From positions 1 to 41,479 of IMG/VR virus record IMGVR_UViG_3300046305_000071: a stretch of DNA of 41,479 nucleotides; one strand, 5' to 3'. Positions 1 through 7,751 of this stretch are shown here, piece by piece (within the stretch, counting starts at the first letter, position 1; each line of letters begins with the position of its first letter). The notes beneath the pieces were generated by a model, which was not told the DNA's origin, made no database searches, and saw nothing but the letters and a program-made list of their open reading frames with translations. This DNA is from a virus. A program made the translations under genes and the position numbers.

Positions 1-53
1 ATGAATTTATAAGTGGTTATTTTAACTGGCGTTGCTTATTTAATATCCAACAG

Positions 54-64
54 CCCCCCCCCCC
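54..64. repeat. C11 homopolymer tract
   Basis: Eleven consecutive C residues stand alone in an AT-rich spacer, just upstream of the promoter of the leucine-rich-repeat gene. The tract could be length-variable or a basecalling artefact. Bases 1-53 hold nothing else I can recognise. Confidence 0.8.
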
Positions 65-67
65 AAT

Positions 68-100
68 CAATTGAATCCGGTATAATTAGTATATATAAAA
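68..100 (+). promoter_or_regulatory. Class 1 (early-type) promoter of the LRR gene
   Basis: CAATTGAAT lies at 68-76, followed by an AT-rich TATA-like stretch up to the ATG at 101. The T-run seen in most other copies is missing here. Confidence 0.5.
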
Positions 101-1216
101 ATGGATGAATACGGTTGGTTCCGTGAAGATGGTAAAAAATTACCAATGTCTCATAAAGATCTGACTACATTGGTTGGAAACAAGAACATACTTAAAGCAG
201 TTAATATTGAAATATTGGATGTTTCACACAACCGATTAACAAACTTCGCAGGAATTGAATCTCTCGCAACTTTAAAAGAATTATTTGCTGACTTTAACAA
301 AATAACAAGTTTTGTTGGCGCAGAGTTATTGGTTAACTTAGAAACTGTTGCGATTAACAGTAATGAGTTGGTAAATTTTCCGGATCCCAAACCTTTGAAA
401 ATGATAAAAAAATTATCTGCGAGAGATAATAAATTAGCAAATTTAACAGATGTTGACTCACTCATGCAATTAAACACTTTGGATGTTTATGAAAATCTAT
501 TTACAAGTCTTGCTGATATTAACCAGCTTACTAATTTAACATCATTAAATATTGGGTATAATAATTTAACAAATTTATCTGGTATTAATAAATTAATAAA
601 TTTACAAAAATTATCTGTTGATGGCAACAAATTAACAAATCTTACTGACATATACCAATTGGTTAACTTAACCGCATTAAGTATTAAAAATGTTCAGTTA
701 AAAAGTATCACAGGTATCTGTAAATTGACTAATCTGGAAACATTAGACGCGGTGGGTAATAAATTAACGAATTTATCCGGTATTGACAAATTAGTAAATT
801 TACAATATTTAGGTGTAGGTGATAATAAATTAACAAGTCTTGTAGATATACTCCAGTTGGTTAAATTAACAACATTAGTCATTCACGGTAATAAATTAAA
901 AAGTCTTGCCAATATCAGTCAACTGACTAATTTGATCTTATTAGATGTTAGGAGTAATAAATTAAAGACTATTATGCATATTCTTAAATTTAAATCGCCA
1001 ATCAATCTTTGGTGTGACGGTAATCCGTTAGTGCCGCCCAATCGGATAAATTCAATCAAATATATCGATAAAAATAAATTTATCAATTATAACTATTGGC
1101 AAAATTGCAACAAATTCCCAAGACATTTTAAAATATTAGTCTGTGCAATTTTAAAAAATTTGTTAATAATTGATTTTGAAAACGATGAAACCCATTTATG
1201 CGTAGCCTTTCGATAA
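101..1216 (+). CDS. Leucine-rich repeat protein (SDS22/internalin-like)
   Basis: This 371-residue protein consists largely of tandem leucine-rich repeats of about 22 residues. The unit reads roughly L..L.V..NKLT.L..I.QL.N and runs from about residue 35 to 310, giving 12 or more repeats. The short repeat with a conserved Asn and an LTNL core is the SDS22/internalin type, which folds as a curved protein-binding solenoid. No signal peptide, membrane segment or catalytic domain is visible. The last 60 residues are rich in Lys, Ile and Asn and do not follow the repeat. The ATG at 101 is supported by the class 1 promoter just upstream. In giant viruses such proteins are usually presumed to bind host proteins; the actual partner is unknown. 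A hairpin element lies about 55 bases after the stop. Confidence 0.88.
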   Translation: MDEYGWFREDGKKLPMSHKDLTTLVGNKNILKAVNIEILDVSHNRLTNFAGIESLATLKELFADFNKITSFVGAELLVNLETVAINSNELVNFPDPKPLKMIKKLSARDNKLANLTDVDSLMQLNTLDVYENLFTSLADINQLTNLTSLNIGYNNLTNLSGINKLINLQKLSVDGNKLTNLTDIYQLVNLTALSIKNVQLKSITGICKLTNLETLDAVGNKLTNLSGIDKLVNLQYLGVGDNKLTSLVDILQLVKLTTLVIHGNKLKSLANISQLTNLILLDVRSNKLKTIMHILKFKSPINLWCDGNPLVPPNRINSIKYIDKNKFINYNYWQNCNKFPRHFKILVCAILKNLLIIDFENDETHLCVAFR

Positions 1217-1270
1217 AATTAAATCAAAAATATTAACATATTAATTATTTTTTTAACTATCATTGATTAT

Positions 1271-1350
1271 TTTTTTAAAAAGTTCCCTGATATTTTTGAG
1301 GGGTTCGGGGAACTTTTTAAAAAGTTCCCCGATTAAAAAGTTCCCCGATC
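1271..1350. repeat. Family A palindromic hairpin element
   Basis: The core at 1307-1330 is a perfect 24-base palindrome, GGGGAACTTTTT followed by its complement. It is preceded by the family flank TTTTTGAGGGGTTC, and partial half-copies sit on both sides (about 1275-1287 and 1334-1347). It lies between the LRR stop and the next promoter. In mimivirus such palindromes mark mRNA 3' ends; a mobile MITE-like origin is also possible. Confidence 0.8.
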
Positions 1351-1354
1351 CCTA

Positions 1355-1405
1355 CGATTGAATCAGCATATTCCATTAAGCATAAACAAATACATTATAT
1401 ACACA
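1355..1405 (+). promoter_or_regulatory. ATTGAAT promoter-like site upstream of the 295-residue protein
   Basis: CGATTGAAT lies at 1355-1363, five bases after the hairpin element. The T-run is absent and the ATG is 42 bases further on, so this is a weaker match to the class 1 promoter. Confidence 0.35.
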
Positions 1406-2293
1406 ATGTCTGAATCTGCATCATCCAAAGTAACAACCAAGAAGGAATCTGGCTCTAAATTTACCGATTTGCTCGGAAAGATCGTGAGAGCCAATGTAAT
1501 CACATATATTGACGCAACCAACAATGCCGCTAAGTTCAAGGCCGACTCTCCCAATGAGATTCGCCCATTGGCCTTGTTGTATGGTCCTGCCGCTGATAAA
1601 ACTACCAAGTTCAAGGAGGTTGGATTAGCACCACCATCTGTGAGATCTACTATACAAGAGATTGTTCACAGAGTGATCGACGAAATTTCCGAATTTCCAG
1701 ATGACAGTGAATTGGTGTCTGAAGATTCAAACAGCTTTCTATTTCTTGTAAATAGCTTCAATCTTACATTTCCTGAAAATTTGCAATTAGAAGCCAAATA
1801 CAAGAATATCAATGACAATGATTTACTTGCGGCCATCCAGGCGCGCAATGATTTCATGCGTCAGAAGGCTAATCTCTCATTGAGTTTGACCAAGATCATT
1901 ACTGCGTTTTTGCAAACATTGGCATACCGAATGTTCGAATTGTCTAGCACTGAGAACAAGCCAACTGCATTTGATGTCTACAAGTTCGAAACCGCCATTG
2001 CGGTGATGACAACTGCAGTAACTCTTCAACTCAATGGTGATTATTTGCCAAGTGTTAAGACGATTTTCGCAATTCTCCCAACATTCGATGCAAAGGCCAA
2101 CAAAGATGGCGTTGCAATTGAGTCTGATATTGCAAAAGACCCTGAAGTCGTTGCACTCCTTGCTAAAAAGAAGGAGGAAAAACTCGCAAAGGAATCCGCT
2201 GCATCCGCAGCAGTTGCCGCAGCCGCACAAGCCAACAGTGCCGCTGCAAATAAGAGTTTATTGACATCACTCGCTGCTACAACCAAAAAGTAA
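1406..2293 (+). CDS. Unknown, probably abundant protein with Ala-rich C-terminal tail
   Basis: I do not recognise this 295-residue protein. It has a polar N-terminus, a mostly helical-looking middle, and a C-terminal 50 residues dominated by Ala and Lys that resemble a flexible tail. The start at 1406 is the first ATG in the frame; the open frame upstream of it has only a TTG. Codon choice differs from most neighbours: AAG, GAG, GCC, TTC and AAC are common, where nearby genes strongly prefer AAA, GAA and AAT. That pattern suggests selection for high expression, as in a major virion or DNA-binding protein, or a different origin. It heads a same-strand run with a beta-rich structural candidate and a small membrane protein, which supports a virion role by inference only. 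Confidence 0.8.
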   Translation: MSESASSKVTTKKESGSKFTDLLGKIVRANVITYIDATNNAAKFKADSPNEIRPLALLYGPAADKTTKFKEVGLAPPSVRSTIQEIVHRVIDEISEFPDDSELVSEDSNSFLFLVNSFNLTFPENLQLEAKYKNINDNDLLAAIQARNDFMRQKANLSLSLTKIITAFLQTLAYRMFELSSTENKPTAFDVYKFETAIAVMTTAVTLQLNGDYLPSVKTIFAILPTFDAKANKDGVAIESDIAKDPEVVALLAKKKEEKLAKESAASAAVAAAAQANSAAANKSLLTSLAATTKK

Positions 2294-2452
2294 ACTGGTA
2301 GTAACTCATATTTTTTTATTAACTGTTCGCAATCTCATACCACAACATATAAATTCGATAATTTAAATTTCATATCCTTAAAGTTAAAACATGATTAATA
2401 TATAAAATAATTTACCTTAATATATAAAAAATATAAAATATATTGACATAAA

Positions 2453-3397
2453 ATGGCAACGCAACGTGGACAGATTAAGATTAGGCCAGATTTTGTTGAT
2501 ATCCGAGAAACCCTTAAAAGACAAATTGGAAATACAACAGACGATGATTATATTGGCGCGCAAAGCGGAACCGGTAGCACAATTGCCGCCAGCAAAACAG
2601 CAGAAAAGATTTCGTTCGATGACTTCTATTTAACACTAGATACTAGGGCCGCTACATCAATAAACAATTTAAACGGACAATTTCAATTTGATCTCGGCCC
2701 GTATATGCAACAAACTAATACATTGCTCTATGAATTAGATAATATTGTTGAAATAACAATCACAGAACCCTTCTATATTCCGAAACTTGTGACAAATGAA
2801 ACATTCATATTTAATCGAGTTTTATTGATAATCAAAGAAGTTACGTCATCAACAGGTTCAAGTGCTACAGCAGCGCCTCCATTCCATTTTTCATTTGTCG
2901 TTAGTGACGCTGGTTTGGGTAGGTTCGAATTAACCCCTATTAGAGACACATTTTATATTCGTCGACCAATTCGTTTGGCTGTTATGACTTTACAATTTTC
3001 TACACCTGTAAACTATTCAAATACAATTCCATTCCCGCCAGTGTCAACGGGTGTTTCATATAACTCAACTGCGGCATTTACAACAACATTTAACAATGCG
3101 TCAACCGCCGGATTTGTTGTAGGCGATGTAATGTATTTTAGCAGCAATGATCCAGGAACACAAAACAATCCTGCAAACGCTGACTTCTTTAGAGTTATCG
3201 GACATACAATTACCGCAACCATTCCTTTGCAAGTTACAATTAGTGGTGCATATATAATTTTGGACGGGGCTAATAATCCAGTTGTACCAGGAACCCCATT
3301 TAATGTTTTACTGGCGTCAAGAATTATTAGGGTTCCGTTTAAATTTAAAACTGCGAGAACCGGAGATGGAAACTTTCTTACAGCAATTTCCAATTAA
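2453..3397 (+). CDS. Beta-rich probable virion structural protein (minor capsid candidate)
   Basis: This 314-residue protein has no enzymatic motif. After about 45 polar residues, alternating hydrophobic segments rich in Thr, Val, Ile, Phe and Pro run to the C-terminus, with few charges and many Asn, Ser and Gly. This composition is typical of beta-sandwich or jelly-roll capsid proteins. Motifs such as DDFYLTLDTR (about residue 62), NGQFQFDLG and EPFYIP recall giant-virus virion proteins, but I cannot name a family. The ATG at 2453 follows a TATA-like leader without ATTGAAT, consistent with late expression. Its neighbours are the 295-residue protein and the Lys-rich membrane protein on the same strand. 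It is too short for a double-jelly-roll major capsid protein (usually over 400 residues), so a minor capsid or penton-like role is the better guess. Confidence 0.8.
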   Translation: MATQRGQIKIRPDFVDIRETLKRQIGNTTDDDYIGAQSGTGSTIAASKTAEKISFDDFYLTLDTRAATSINNLNGQFQFDLGPYMQQTNTLLYELDNIVEITITEPFYIPKLVTNETFIFNRVLLIIKEVTSSTGSSATAAPPFHFSFVVSDAGLGRFELTPIRDTFYIRRPIRLAVMTLQFSTPVNYSNTIPFPPVSTGVSYNSTAAFTTTFNNASTAGFVVGDVMYFSSNDPGTQNNPANADFFRVIGHTITATIPLQVTISGAYIILDGANNPVVPGTPFNVLLASRIIRVPFKFKTARTGDGNFLTAISN

Positions 3398-3471
3398 ATA
3401 TCTTAAAATATTTAATTTTTTTATTAATTAATAAATATAAGTAATAATAAATACCGAATAACAAATATAAA

Positions 3472-3840
3472 ATGGGACCGGAAACTACAAAATTAATTTT
3501 GGGATTAGTCAGCGCAGTAATAATCGTCGGATTGATCATTTGGATGTTTATGTCAATTTCAAATGCATTAAGTCCAAAAAATATTGTATCAGGGGTAGTT
3601 GGTGGTGTAAAGCAAGCTGGTGCTGAAGTTATTGGCATTGGAAAGGATATCGGAAAAGAACTTAAACCAATTGCAAAAGACGTCGGCAAGGCGCTCAAAC
3701 CGGTGGGGGTCGAAATTAAAAAGGGCGCCCTTACAGTGTTCAAAAGTAAAGAACTAAAAACAGTTGGAAAGCAATTTACACCAAAAACCGCAACAAAGAA
3801 TGTTAAGAAAATCGGCAATAGTATTAAGAAGTTGTTTTAA
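3472..3840 (+). CDS. Small membrane protein with basic amphipathic repeats
   Basis: This 122-residue protein has one hydrophobic segment at about residues 5-30 and then a Lys- and Gly-rich tail. The tail contains repeated units of the form GKDIGKELKPIAKDVGKALK, which would form basic amphipathic helices, and it ends in KKLF. The layout of one anchor plus a basic amphipathic tail recalls small virion membrane proteins and membrane-active peptides, although I see no homology to a named family. The start at 3472 follows a TATA-rich leader. It begins 75 bases after the beta-rich structural gene on the same strand. Inner virion membrane anchoring or DNA contact are both possible; neither is shown by the sequence. 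Confidence 0.78.
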   Translation: MGPETTKLILGLVSAVIIVGLIIWMFMSISNALSPKNIVSGVVGGVKQAGAEVIGIGKDIGKELKPIAKDVGKALKPVGVEIKKGALTVFKSKELKTVGKQFTPKTATKNVKKIGNSIKKLF

Positions 3841-3907
3841 TTAAAAAAAAAATATATAATTGTCCAACAGTCATTAAATATAATAAATAATATATGTATA
3901 TTTTTTT

Positions 3908-3978
3908 AAACGGAGTCATCTGTTTAAAACTATTCAGACATAAAAAATATTTTTTATTTTTATAAACAGGCCTGTTTA
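3908..3978. repeat. Two short GTTTAAA-associated inverted repeats
   Basis: A perfect 16-base palindrome, TAAACAGGCCTGTTTA, lies at 3963-3978, 42 bases before the glycosyltransferase start. A related imperfect inverted repeat (TAAACGG...CTGTTTA) lies at about 3907-3926. They could be an operator-like site or a transcript 3'-end hairpin for the upstream gene. The rest of the 180-base spacer is AT-rich with no recognisable gene. Confidence 0.5.
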
Positions 3979-4020
3979 AAACTAAAAAATATATACATAT
4001 ATAAAAATTTCATTTACCAA

Positions 4021-5916
4021 ATGACCAGTCCAGGAATTTCGCTAGTCACGCCAACGCAAATCGGCAGGATCCAATCAATATTCCTTTTAAAGGATATGTT
4101 GCTAGAACAAACCTACATATCCAAAGTTCGCGAATGGGTTATATCAACTATATCTGTCGACATGGGTCCACATATTGTTAAACTGCAATCGGAACTTACT
4201 GCCGGCTGGGCCGAACTTAAACTGGACGGCCCAGCCCCTAAAATAATTGTAGTCCAGTGCGAATTGGATTCTAAAATTGGCCGTTTGCGCAATAAAGCCA
4301 ACAATGCATGCAAAGAAGATATCATCATTTGTATGGATGACGACGACTATTATCCGCCCGAGCGTTTAGAAACAGCATACAACGCGCTTATATCTAGTGA
4401 GTTATTAATAGCAGGATGCTCGCCAACATTTATTTACGATTTTGTATTTGAACATCAATACCAATTTATAAGTCTTGGCGATAAGCATTCTATCAATTGC
4501 GCAATGGCATTTAAGAAATCATACTTGGCGAACCATCAGCATGACGAAAATGTTGAAAATGCAGAAGAATTTTCATTCACGGCTCTTTTCACAGAACCAA
4601 TGATACCTCTAGACCCGCTGCGCACAATAAATGTTAGTTCGCATATGCAAAATACATATAACAAACGATATTTATTAGTTGCATTCCATCAAGGGCGATT
4701 TCCAAAATTTGAAAATGTCGCTGCTTGTTTAACACCAAAAAAATGGTATGATGCAATGAAATTAATCTTTCTTGGAAAGCCCGACGACACAGGTTACAAT
4801 TCGCCTTATGACATTGTTTATTTTACTGGCGAAACAATCAAATGGCATCCGGCCGATGAATCGCTTGGCGGCTCTGAACAAGCAATTAAACATTTAGCAA
4901 CGAATTGGGCGGCTGCTGGAAAGAAGGTCGCAGTATTTTCGCAAATCGATACCGGTGAGCAATTGCCTGATGCAGTTCATTCTGTAAAACGCCAAGGCCT
5001 TAATTACAAAGGCGTCGACTATATTAATTGGCTAAACTTTCCATATCATCAAACATTCAAAACATTAATCTTATGGCGATCGGCCGGTCTCGCATTCACA
5101 TTCTTTGTCAAAATTAAAGCTAAACAAATATTACTTGATTTGCATGACAATGCGCGCGTTGTGCCAATCATGGATGTTTATCGCGCGTTCATTCAATCCA
5201 ACAGATGTCCTGATAGAATTATGTTTAAAAGTAATTATCATCGCACGGAATTCGTAGATACATGTAAAAAAACTGGCGGACTGCCTTTAATGGGTAATGA
5301 AACAATTCCCAACGGGTTGCGCGTTGATGAGTTTAAAAAGTTTGCGGATGTTGCGCGCGAGCCCTTTAGATTCTGCTATGCGAGTTGCTATACTCGCGGC
5401 TTAGAACATATTTTGACATATATTTGGCCAGAAATTATTAAGGCGCAGCCACAGGCAGAATGTCATGTTTACTATGGTATGGATCTTGTGGGCGATGCCG
5501 CATACAAAACAAAAATGCATGCATTAATTGGCGGTTCAAAAAATGTAATGAATCACGGACGCATGCCGCTTGAAGTTATCGCTGTTGAAAAATATAAGTC
5601 ATCATTTCAATTGTATATAACAGATAGTCCAGCCGAAATTGATTGTATTTCAATTAGAGAGGCGGTGTTGTGCGGATGTATTCCTTTGTTAGCAAACAAA
5701 GGTGTGTTTGTGGAGCGCGATGGTATTAAACTTGGCACAATCACAGATGTCGATACAGCCGAAACATACACTGCAATGGGGCGCGCGATTGGCGAGTTCA
5801 TCCAAAAATCAGCGGATGTCCAAGCGGTGCGCAATCAATTAAAAAACTCAATCATGTTAACGGACTGGAAGGATGTTGCTGATAGTTGGCTAAAGATCAT
5901 GTATCAGGACACTTAG
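4021..5916 (+). CDS. Two-domain glycosyltransferase (GT2-like plus GT4-like)
   Basis: This 631-residue protein fuses two glycosyltransferase folds. The N-terminal part is GT-A/GT2-like: a nucleotide-sugar region near residues 75-95 is followed by the acidic metal-binding cluster MDDDDYYPPERL at about 102-113. The C-terminal part, from about residue 265, is GT-B/GT4-like. It has DESLGGSEQAIKHLA near 278, a second Rossmann half with IPNGLRVDEF near 425, and the donor-binding SIREAVLCGCIPLLA near 542. The protein probably builds glycans on virion proteins or fibres in the host cytoplasm; the sugars cannot be read from sequence. No signal peptide or membrane segment is seen. The leader is AT-rich without ATTGAAT, which fits a late gene. 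Its TAG stop is the first part of a family B hairpin. Confidence 0.9.
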   Translation: MTSPGISLVTPTQIGRIQSIFLLKDMLLEQTYISKVREWVISTISVDMGPHIVKLQSELTAGWAELKLDGPAPKIIVVQCELDSKIGRLRNKANNACKEDIIICMDDDDYYPPERLETAYNALISSELLIAGCSPTFIYDFVFEHQYQFISLGDKHSINCAMAFKKSYLANHQHDENVENAEEFSFTALFTEPMIPLDPLRTINVSSHMQNTYNKRYLLVAFHQGRFPKFENVAACLTPKKWYDAMKLIFLGKPDDTGYNSPYDIVYFTGETIKWHPADESLGGSEQAIKHLATNWAAAGKKVAVFSQIDTGEQLPDAVHSVKRQGLNYKGVDYINWLNFPYHQTFKTLILWRSAGLAFTFFVKIKAKQILLDLHDNARVVPIMDVYRAFIQSNRCPDRIMFKSNYHRTEFVDTCKKTGGLPLMGNETIPNGLRVDEFKKFADVAREPFRFCYASCYTRGLEHILTYIWPEIIKAQPQAECHVYYGMDLVGDAAYKTKMHALIGGSKNVMNHGRMPLEVIAVEKYKSSFQLYITDSPAEIDCISIREAVLCGCIPLLANKGVFVERDGIKLGTITDVDTAETYTAMGRAIGEFIQKSADVQAVRNQLKNSIMLTDWKDVADSWLKIMYQDT

Positions 5917-5943
5917 ATAGATTTAAAAAATCTATCGGCAAAT
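5914..5943. repeat. Family B palindromic hairpin overlapping a stop codon
   Basis: GATAGATTT and AAATCTATC flank three A residues at 5916-5936, followed by the family tail CGGCAAA. The last base of the glycosyltransferase stop codon is the first base of the palindrome, so this hairpin would close right at the end of the reading frame. Confidence 0.75.
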
Positions 5944-6064
5944 CCGAACCCTTCAAAAATATCGCTCATTTTTTTTAAATTTCCCATATTGAATTTATAT
6001 AGTTTAATTAATATAGTTTTAATATTTTTGAAGGGTTCGGGAAACTTTTTAAAAAGTTTCCTGA
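5944..6064. repeat. Family A hairpin with long inverted flanks
   Basis: The palindrome GGAAAC-TTTTT and its complement occupies 6040-6061. Its flank ATATTTTTGAAGGGTTCGG (about 6022-6040) is the reverse complement of CCGAACCCTTCAAAAATAT at 5944-5962, giving a second, larger stem with a loop of about 60 bases. The element ends only four bases before the HAD gene start. Confidence 0.75.
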
Positions 6065-6065
6065 T

Positions 6066-6596
6066 ATGATAAACCTAATAAATAAATTTGCTGATGTAAC
6101 TATCATTCCAAACAGTCTTATTGTATTGGATATTGATGAGACCGTTCTAACGTATCCGGATGTCGTTGAAAAACAATTTAATACCATACTTAAAAAACAT
6201 TTAAGAACAAACGATGCTCTCACAAGTCAGAATTTAACTATAGGAGAGTGGGAAATTGTGATTGCCGAATCAATACCGCATTTTACGGATGCAAACTTGC
6301 CGAAATTTATAAAAAATGCAATAGATGCTAATTGCACAATAATGTTTTTAACAGCCCGTGACGAACGTATGCGCGAAGTGACAAATCTACAACTTGGTCA
6401 TTTAAACTTTAAATTCCCACGAGAATCTATTCACTTCAGTAGAAACAAAGGACTGAAACTGCGCGAGTTAGCGGATAAAATGGATTTTAAAAATATTACG
6501 ATGGTCGATGATTTAAGATATAATTTGACAGATATTATAGATTCATTTGTTGGTACGAATTATAATTTACATTTATATGAGTTTAAAATGAAATGA
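6066..6596 (+). CDS. HAD-superfamily phosphatase (DUF2608-like)
   Basis: This 176-residue protein carries the haloacid dehalogenase signatures. Motif I is LDIDET at about residues 21-26, where the first Asp is the nucleophile and the second the acid/base. Motif II, FLTARDER, lies near 97 and supplies the phosphate-binding Thr. A conserved Lys lies in NKGLKL near 127, and motif IV, MVDDLRYN, near 145 binds Mg2+. The length and the TAR motif resemble the DUF2608 group. The substrate cannot be inferred. The ATG at 6066 directly follows a hairpin element, leaving almost no leader, so either transcription starts within the hairpin or the first in-frame ATG is misplaced. The next in-frame Met is far downstream, beyond motif I, so 6066 is the only sensible start. 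Confidence 0.85.
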   Translation: MINLINKFADVTIIPNSLIVLDIDETVLTYPDVVEKQFNTILKKHLRTNDALTSQNLTIGEWEIVIAESIPHFTDANLPKFIKNAIDANCTIMFLTARDERMREVTNLQLGHLNFKFPRESIHFSRNKGLKLRELADKMDFKNITMVDDLRYNLTDIIDSFVGTNYNLHLYEFKMK

Positions 6597-6604
6597 TGAA
6601 TGTA

Positions 6605-6727
6605 TTATTTTTTAGTATGTGAGATTGTCGATGATATCGGCTTCTTATGAATCGCGTAACATTTCTCGCAGTATTTGTGGGACTTATCGCAAATTTTATT
6701 TTTCTTACAGACTGAACAAATAATCAT
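6605..6727 (-). CDS. 40-residue zinc-binding mini-protein (C/H-rich)
   Basis: On the minus strand, an ATG at 6727-6725 opens a 41-codon frame ending in TAA. It encodes Cys4, Cys7, Cys13, His17, Cys20, Cys23 and His27, a pattern of C-x2-C-x5-C-x3-H-x2-C-x2-C-x3-H. Seven possible ligands in 24 residues match the layout of small cross-brace zinc modules of the B-box/MYND kind. The rest is Lys- and Ser-rich. The frame lies convergent to and just after the HAD gene; its upstream side is a TATA-rich tandem repeat that could act as promoter. It is antisense to what would otherwise be an empty 300-base spacer. It may be a regulatory adaptor; the length is too short for a family assignment. Confidence 0.6.
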   Translation of the reverse strand: MIICSVCKKNKICDKSHKYCEKCYAIHKKPISSTISHTKK

Positions 6728-6737
6728 TTTATTATTG

Positions 6738-6838
6738 TATTGTATTATATTATATTTATTTTTATTATATTATATTGTATTTATTTTTATTATGTGGTGT
6801 TATGTTGTATTTATTTTTATTATATGTTATTATATTCT
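6738..6838. repeat. Imperfect ~27-base AT-rich tandem repeat
   Basis: Three degenerate units of roughly TATATTGTATTTATTTTTAT follow one another. An apparent open frame over them on the plus strand encodes only Ile/Tyr/Phe-rich low complexity and is not a gene. The region may serve as the leader of the minus-strand mini-protein. Confidence 0.6.
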
Positions 6839-6863
6839 AGGAATTTGTTTTCAACACTGCCGC

Positions 6864-6896
6864 CAATTGAATTCTATTTTTTTAATAACATACGCC
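6864..6896 (+). promoter_or_regulatory. Class 1 promoter, MGPKKSD copy 1
   Basis: CAATTGAAT at 6864-6872 is followed by TCTA, a T7 run and AATAACATA; the ATG is at 6897. This promoter block is copied almost unchanged before the next four genes. Confidence 0.7.
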
Positions 6897-7277
6897 ATGG
6901 GTCCCAAAAAATCCGATATTTGCGAACCATATACCGACATGCCTATAGACGCCCGCAAGAACACGATATATAAGCATATTGAAACTATTTTGAATATTGC
7001 AATTGGAAGCGATGACACATTCGAAAAACTTGTTTTCGCAGATAATCAATCGAATAACCCCAATGCAGTGTATATATTTACTGAATCATGCGGACATCTC
7101 GTGATTAAAAAAAAAATGTTTTTGATTTTTAACCATTTGACTTGTTTGATATCATGTTACAACGGGGTTGGATTTTTAATACCATTTAAAACTGTTAATA
7201 TTAAAACAGAAAATGATATATACAATGTCATAATAGCTATTAATAAGTCTCTTGAAAGCACCGGCGAATTGTTTTGA
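6897..7277 (+). CDS. MGPKKSD-family protein, copy 1
   Basis: This 126-residue protein is the first of four tandem paralogs. It begins MGPKKSDICEPYTDMP, and the family shares a helix with IETILNIAI, a hydrophobic central part (LVIKKKMFLIFNHL) and a C-terminus reading NIKTENDIYNVIIAINKSLE. I know no family for it. The fold looks like a small mixed alpha/beta domain; no membrane segment or catalytic motif is visible. The open frame continues far upstream, but the ATG at 6897 is fixed by the promoter and by alignment with the three other copies. Tandem amplification with an early-type promoter suggests a host-interaction role, by inference only. Confidence 0.82.
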   Translation: MGPKKSDICEPYTDMPIDARKNTIYKHIETILNIAIGSDDTFEKLVFADNQSNNPNAVYIFTESCGHLVIKKKMFLIFNHLTCLISCYNGVGFLIPFKTVNIKTENDIYNVIIAINKSLESTGELF

Positions 7278-7287
7278 TATGGCCACC

Positions 7288-7321
7288 CAATTGAATTCTA
7301 TTTTTTTTAATAACATACATC
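7288..7321 (+). promoter_or_regulatory. Class 1 promoter, MGPKKSD copy 2
   Basis: CAATTGAAT at 7288-7296 with a T8 run, a copy of the upstream block. ATG at 7322. Confidence 0.7.
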
Positions 7322-7705
7322 ATGGGTCCCAAAAAATCCGATATTGATATACCATATCCTGAAGCGTCTACAGACGCTCGCAAGAACATAATGGGTAAAT
7401 ATATCGAAAATATTTCGAATATTGCAATTCACACTGATAAAACAAACGAAGAAATGATTTTCATGATGATTCAATCAACTAATGTTAATATAGTGTGTGG
7501 ATTTAATAAAGAATATGGGTATCTAGTGAATTTTAAAAAATTATATTTGGTTTTTAACCACTTGAATTGTTTGATAGAATTTTATAATGGTGGTCTTAAT
7601 AACTTGTCAAAATTTAAAGTTGTTGATATTAAAACAGAAAATGATATATACAATGTCATAATAGCTATTAATAATTCTATTGAAAACACAGGCGAATTGT
7701 TTTGA
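7322..7705 (+). CDS. MGPKKSD-family protein, copy 2
   Basis: This 127-residue paralog of the preceding gene has an altered N-terminus after MGPKKSD (IDIPYPEASTDARKN). Its middle (about 7421-7571) is almost identical at base level to copy 4, with one difference in about 150 bases, whereas both ends differ clearly. That patchwork is the signature of gene conversion between copies. It ends IENTGELF and then TGA. Function unknown. Confidence 0.82.
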   Translation: MGPKKSDIDIPYPEASTDARKNIMGKYIENISNIAIHTDKTNEEMIFMMIQSTNVNIVCGFNKEYGYLVNFKKLYLVFNHLNCLIEFYNGGLNNLSKFKVVDIKTENDIYNVIIAINNSIENTGELF

Positions 7706-7715
7706 TATGGCCGCC

Positions 7716-7751
7716 CAATTGAATTCTATTTTTTTAATAACATAAGAAGCC
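7716..7751 (+). promoter_or_regulatory. Class 1 promoter, MGPKKSD copy 3
   Basis: CAATTGAAT at 7716-7724 with a T7 run. A small insertion (AAGAAGC) shifts the ATG to 7752. Confidence 0.7.

Noticed and set aside
2453-3397. Major capsid protein
   Set aside because: The protein is too short for a double jelly-roll and lacks recognisable major capsid motifs; a minor structural role is more likely.
6675-6896. Long upstream extension of the first MGPKKSD gene (Ile/Tyr/Phe-rich N-terminus)
   Set aside because: It is translation of an AT-rich tandem repeat, lies upstream of the promoter, is antisense to the zinc mini-protein, and is absent from the three paralogs.
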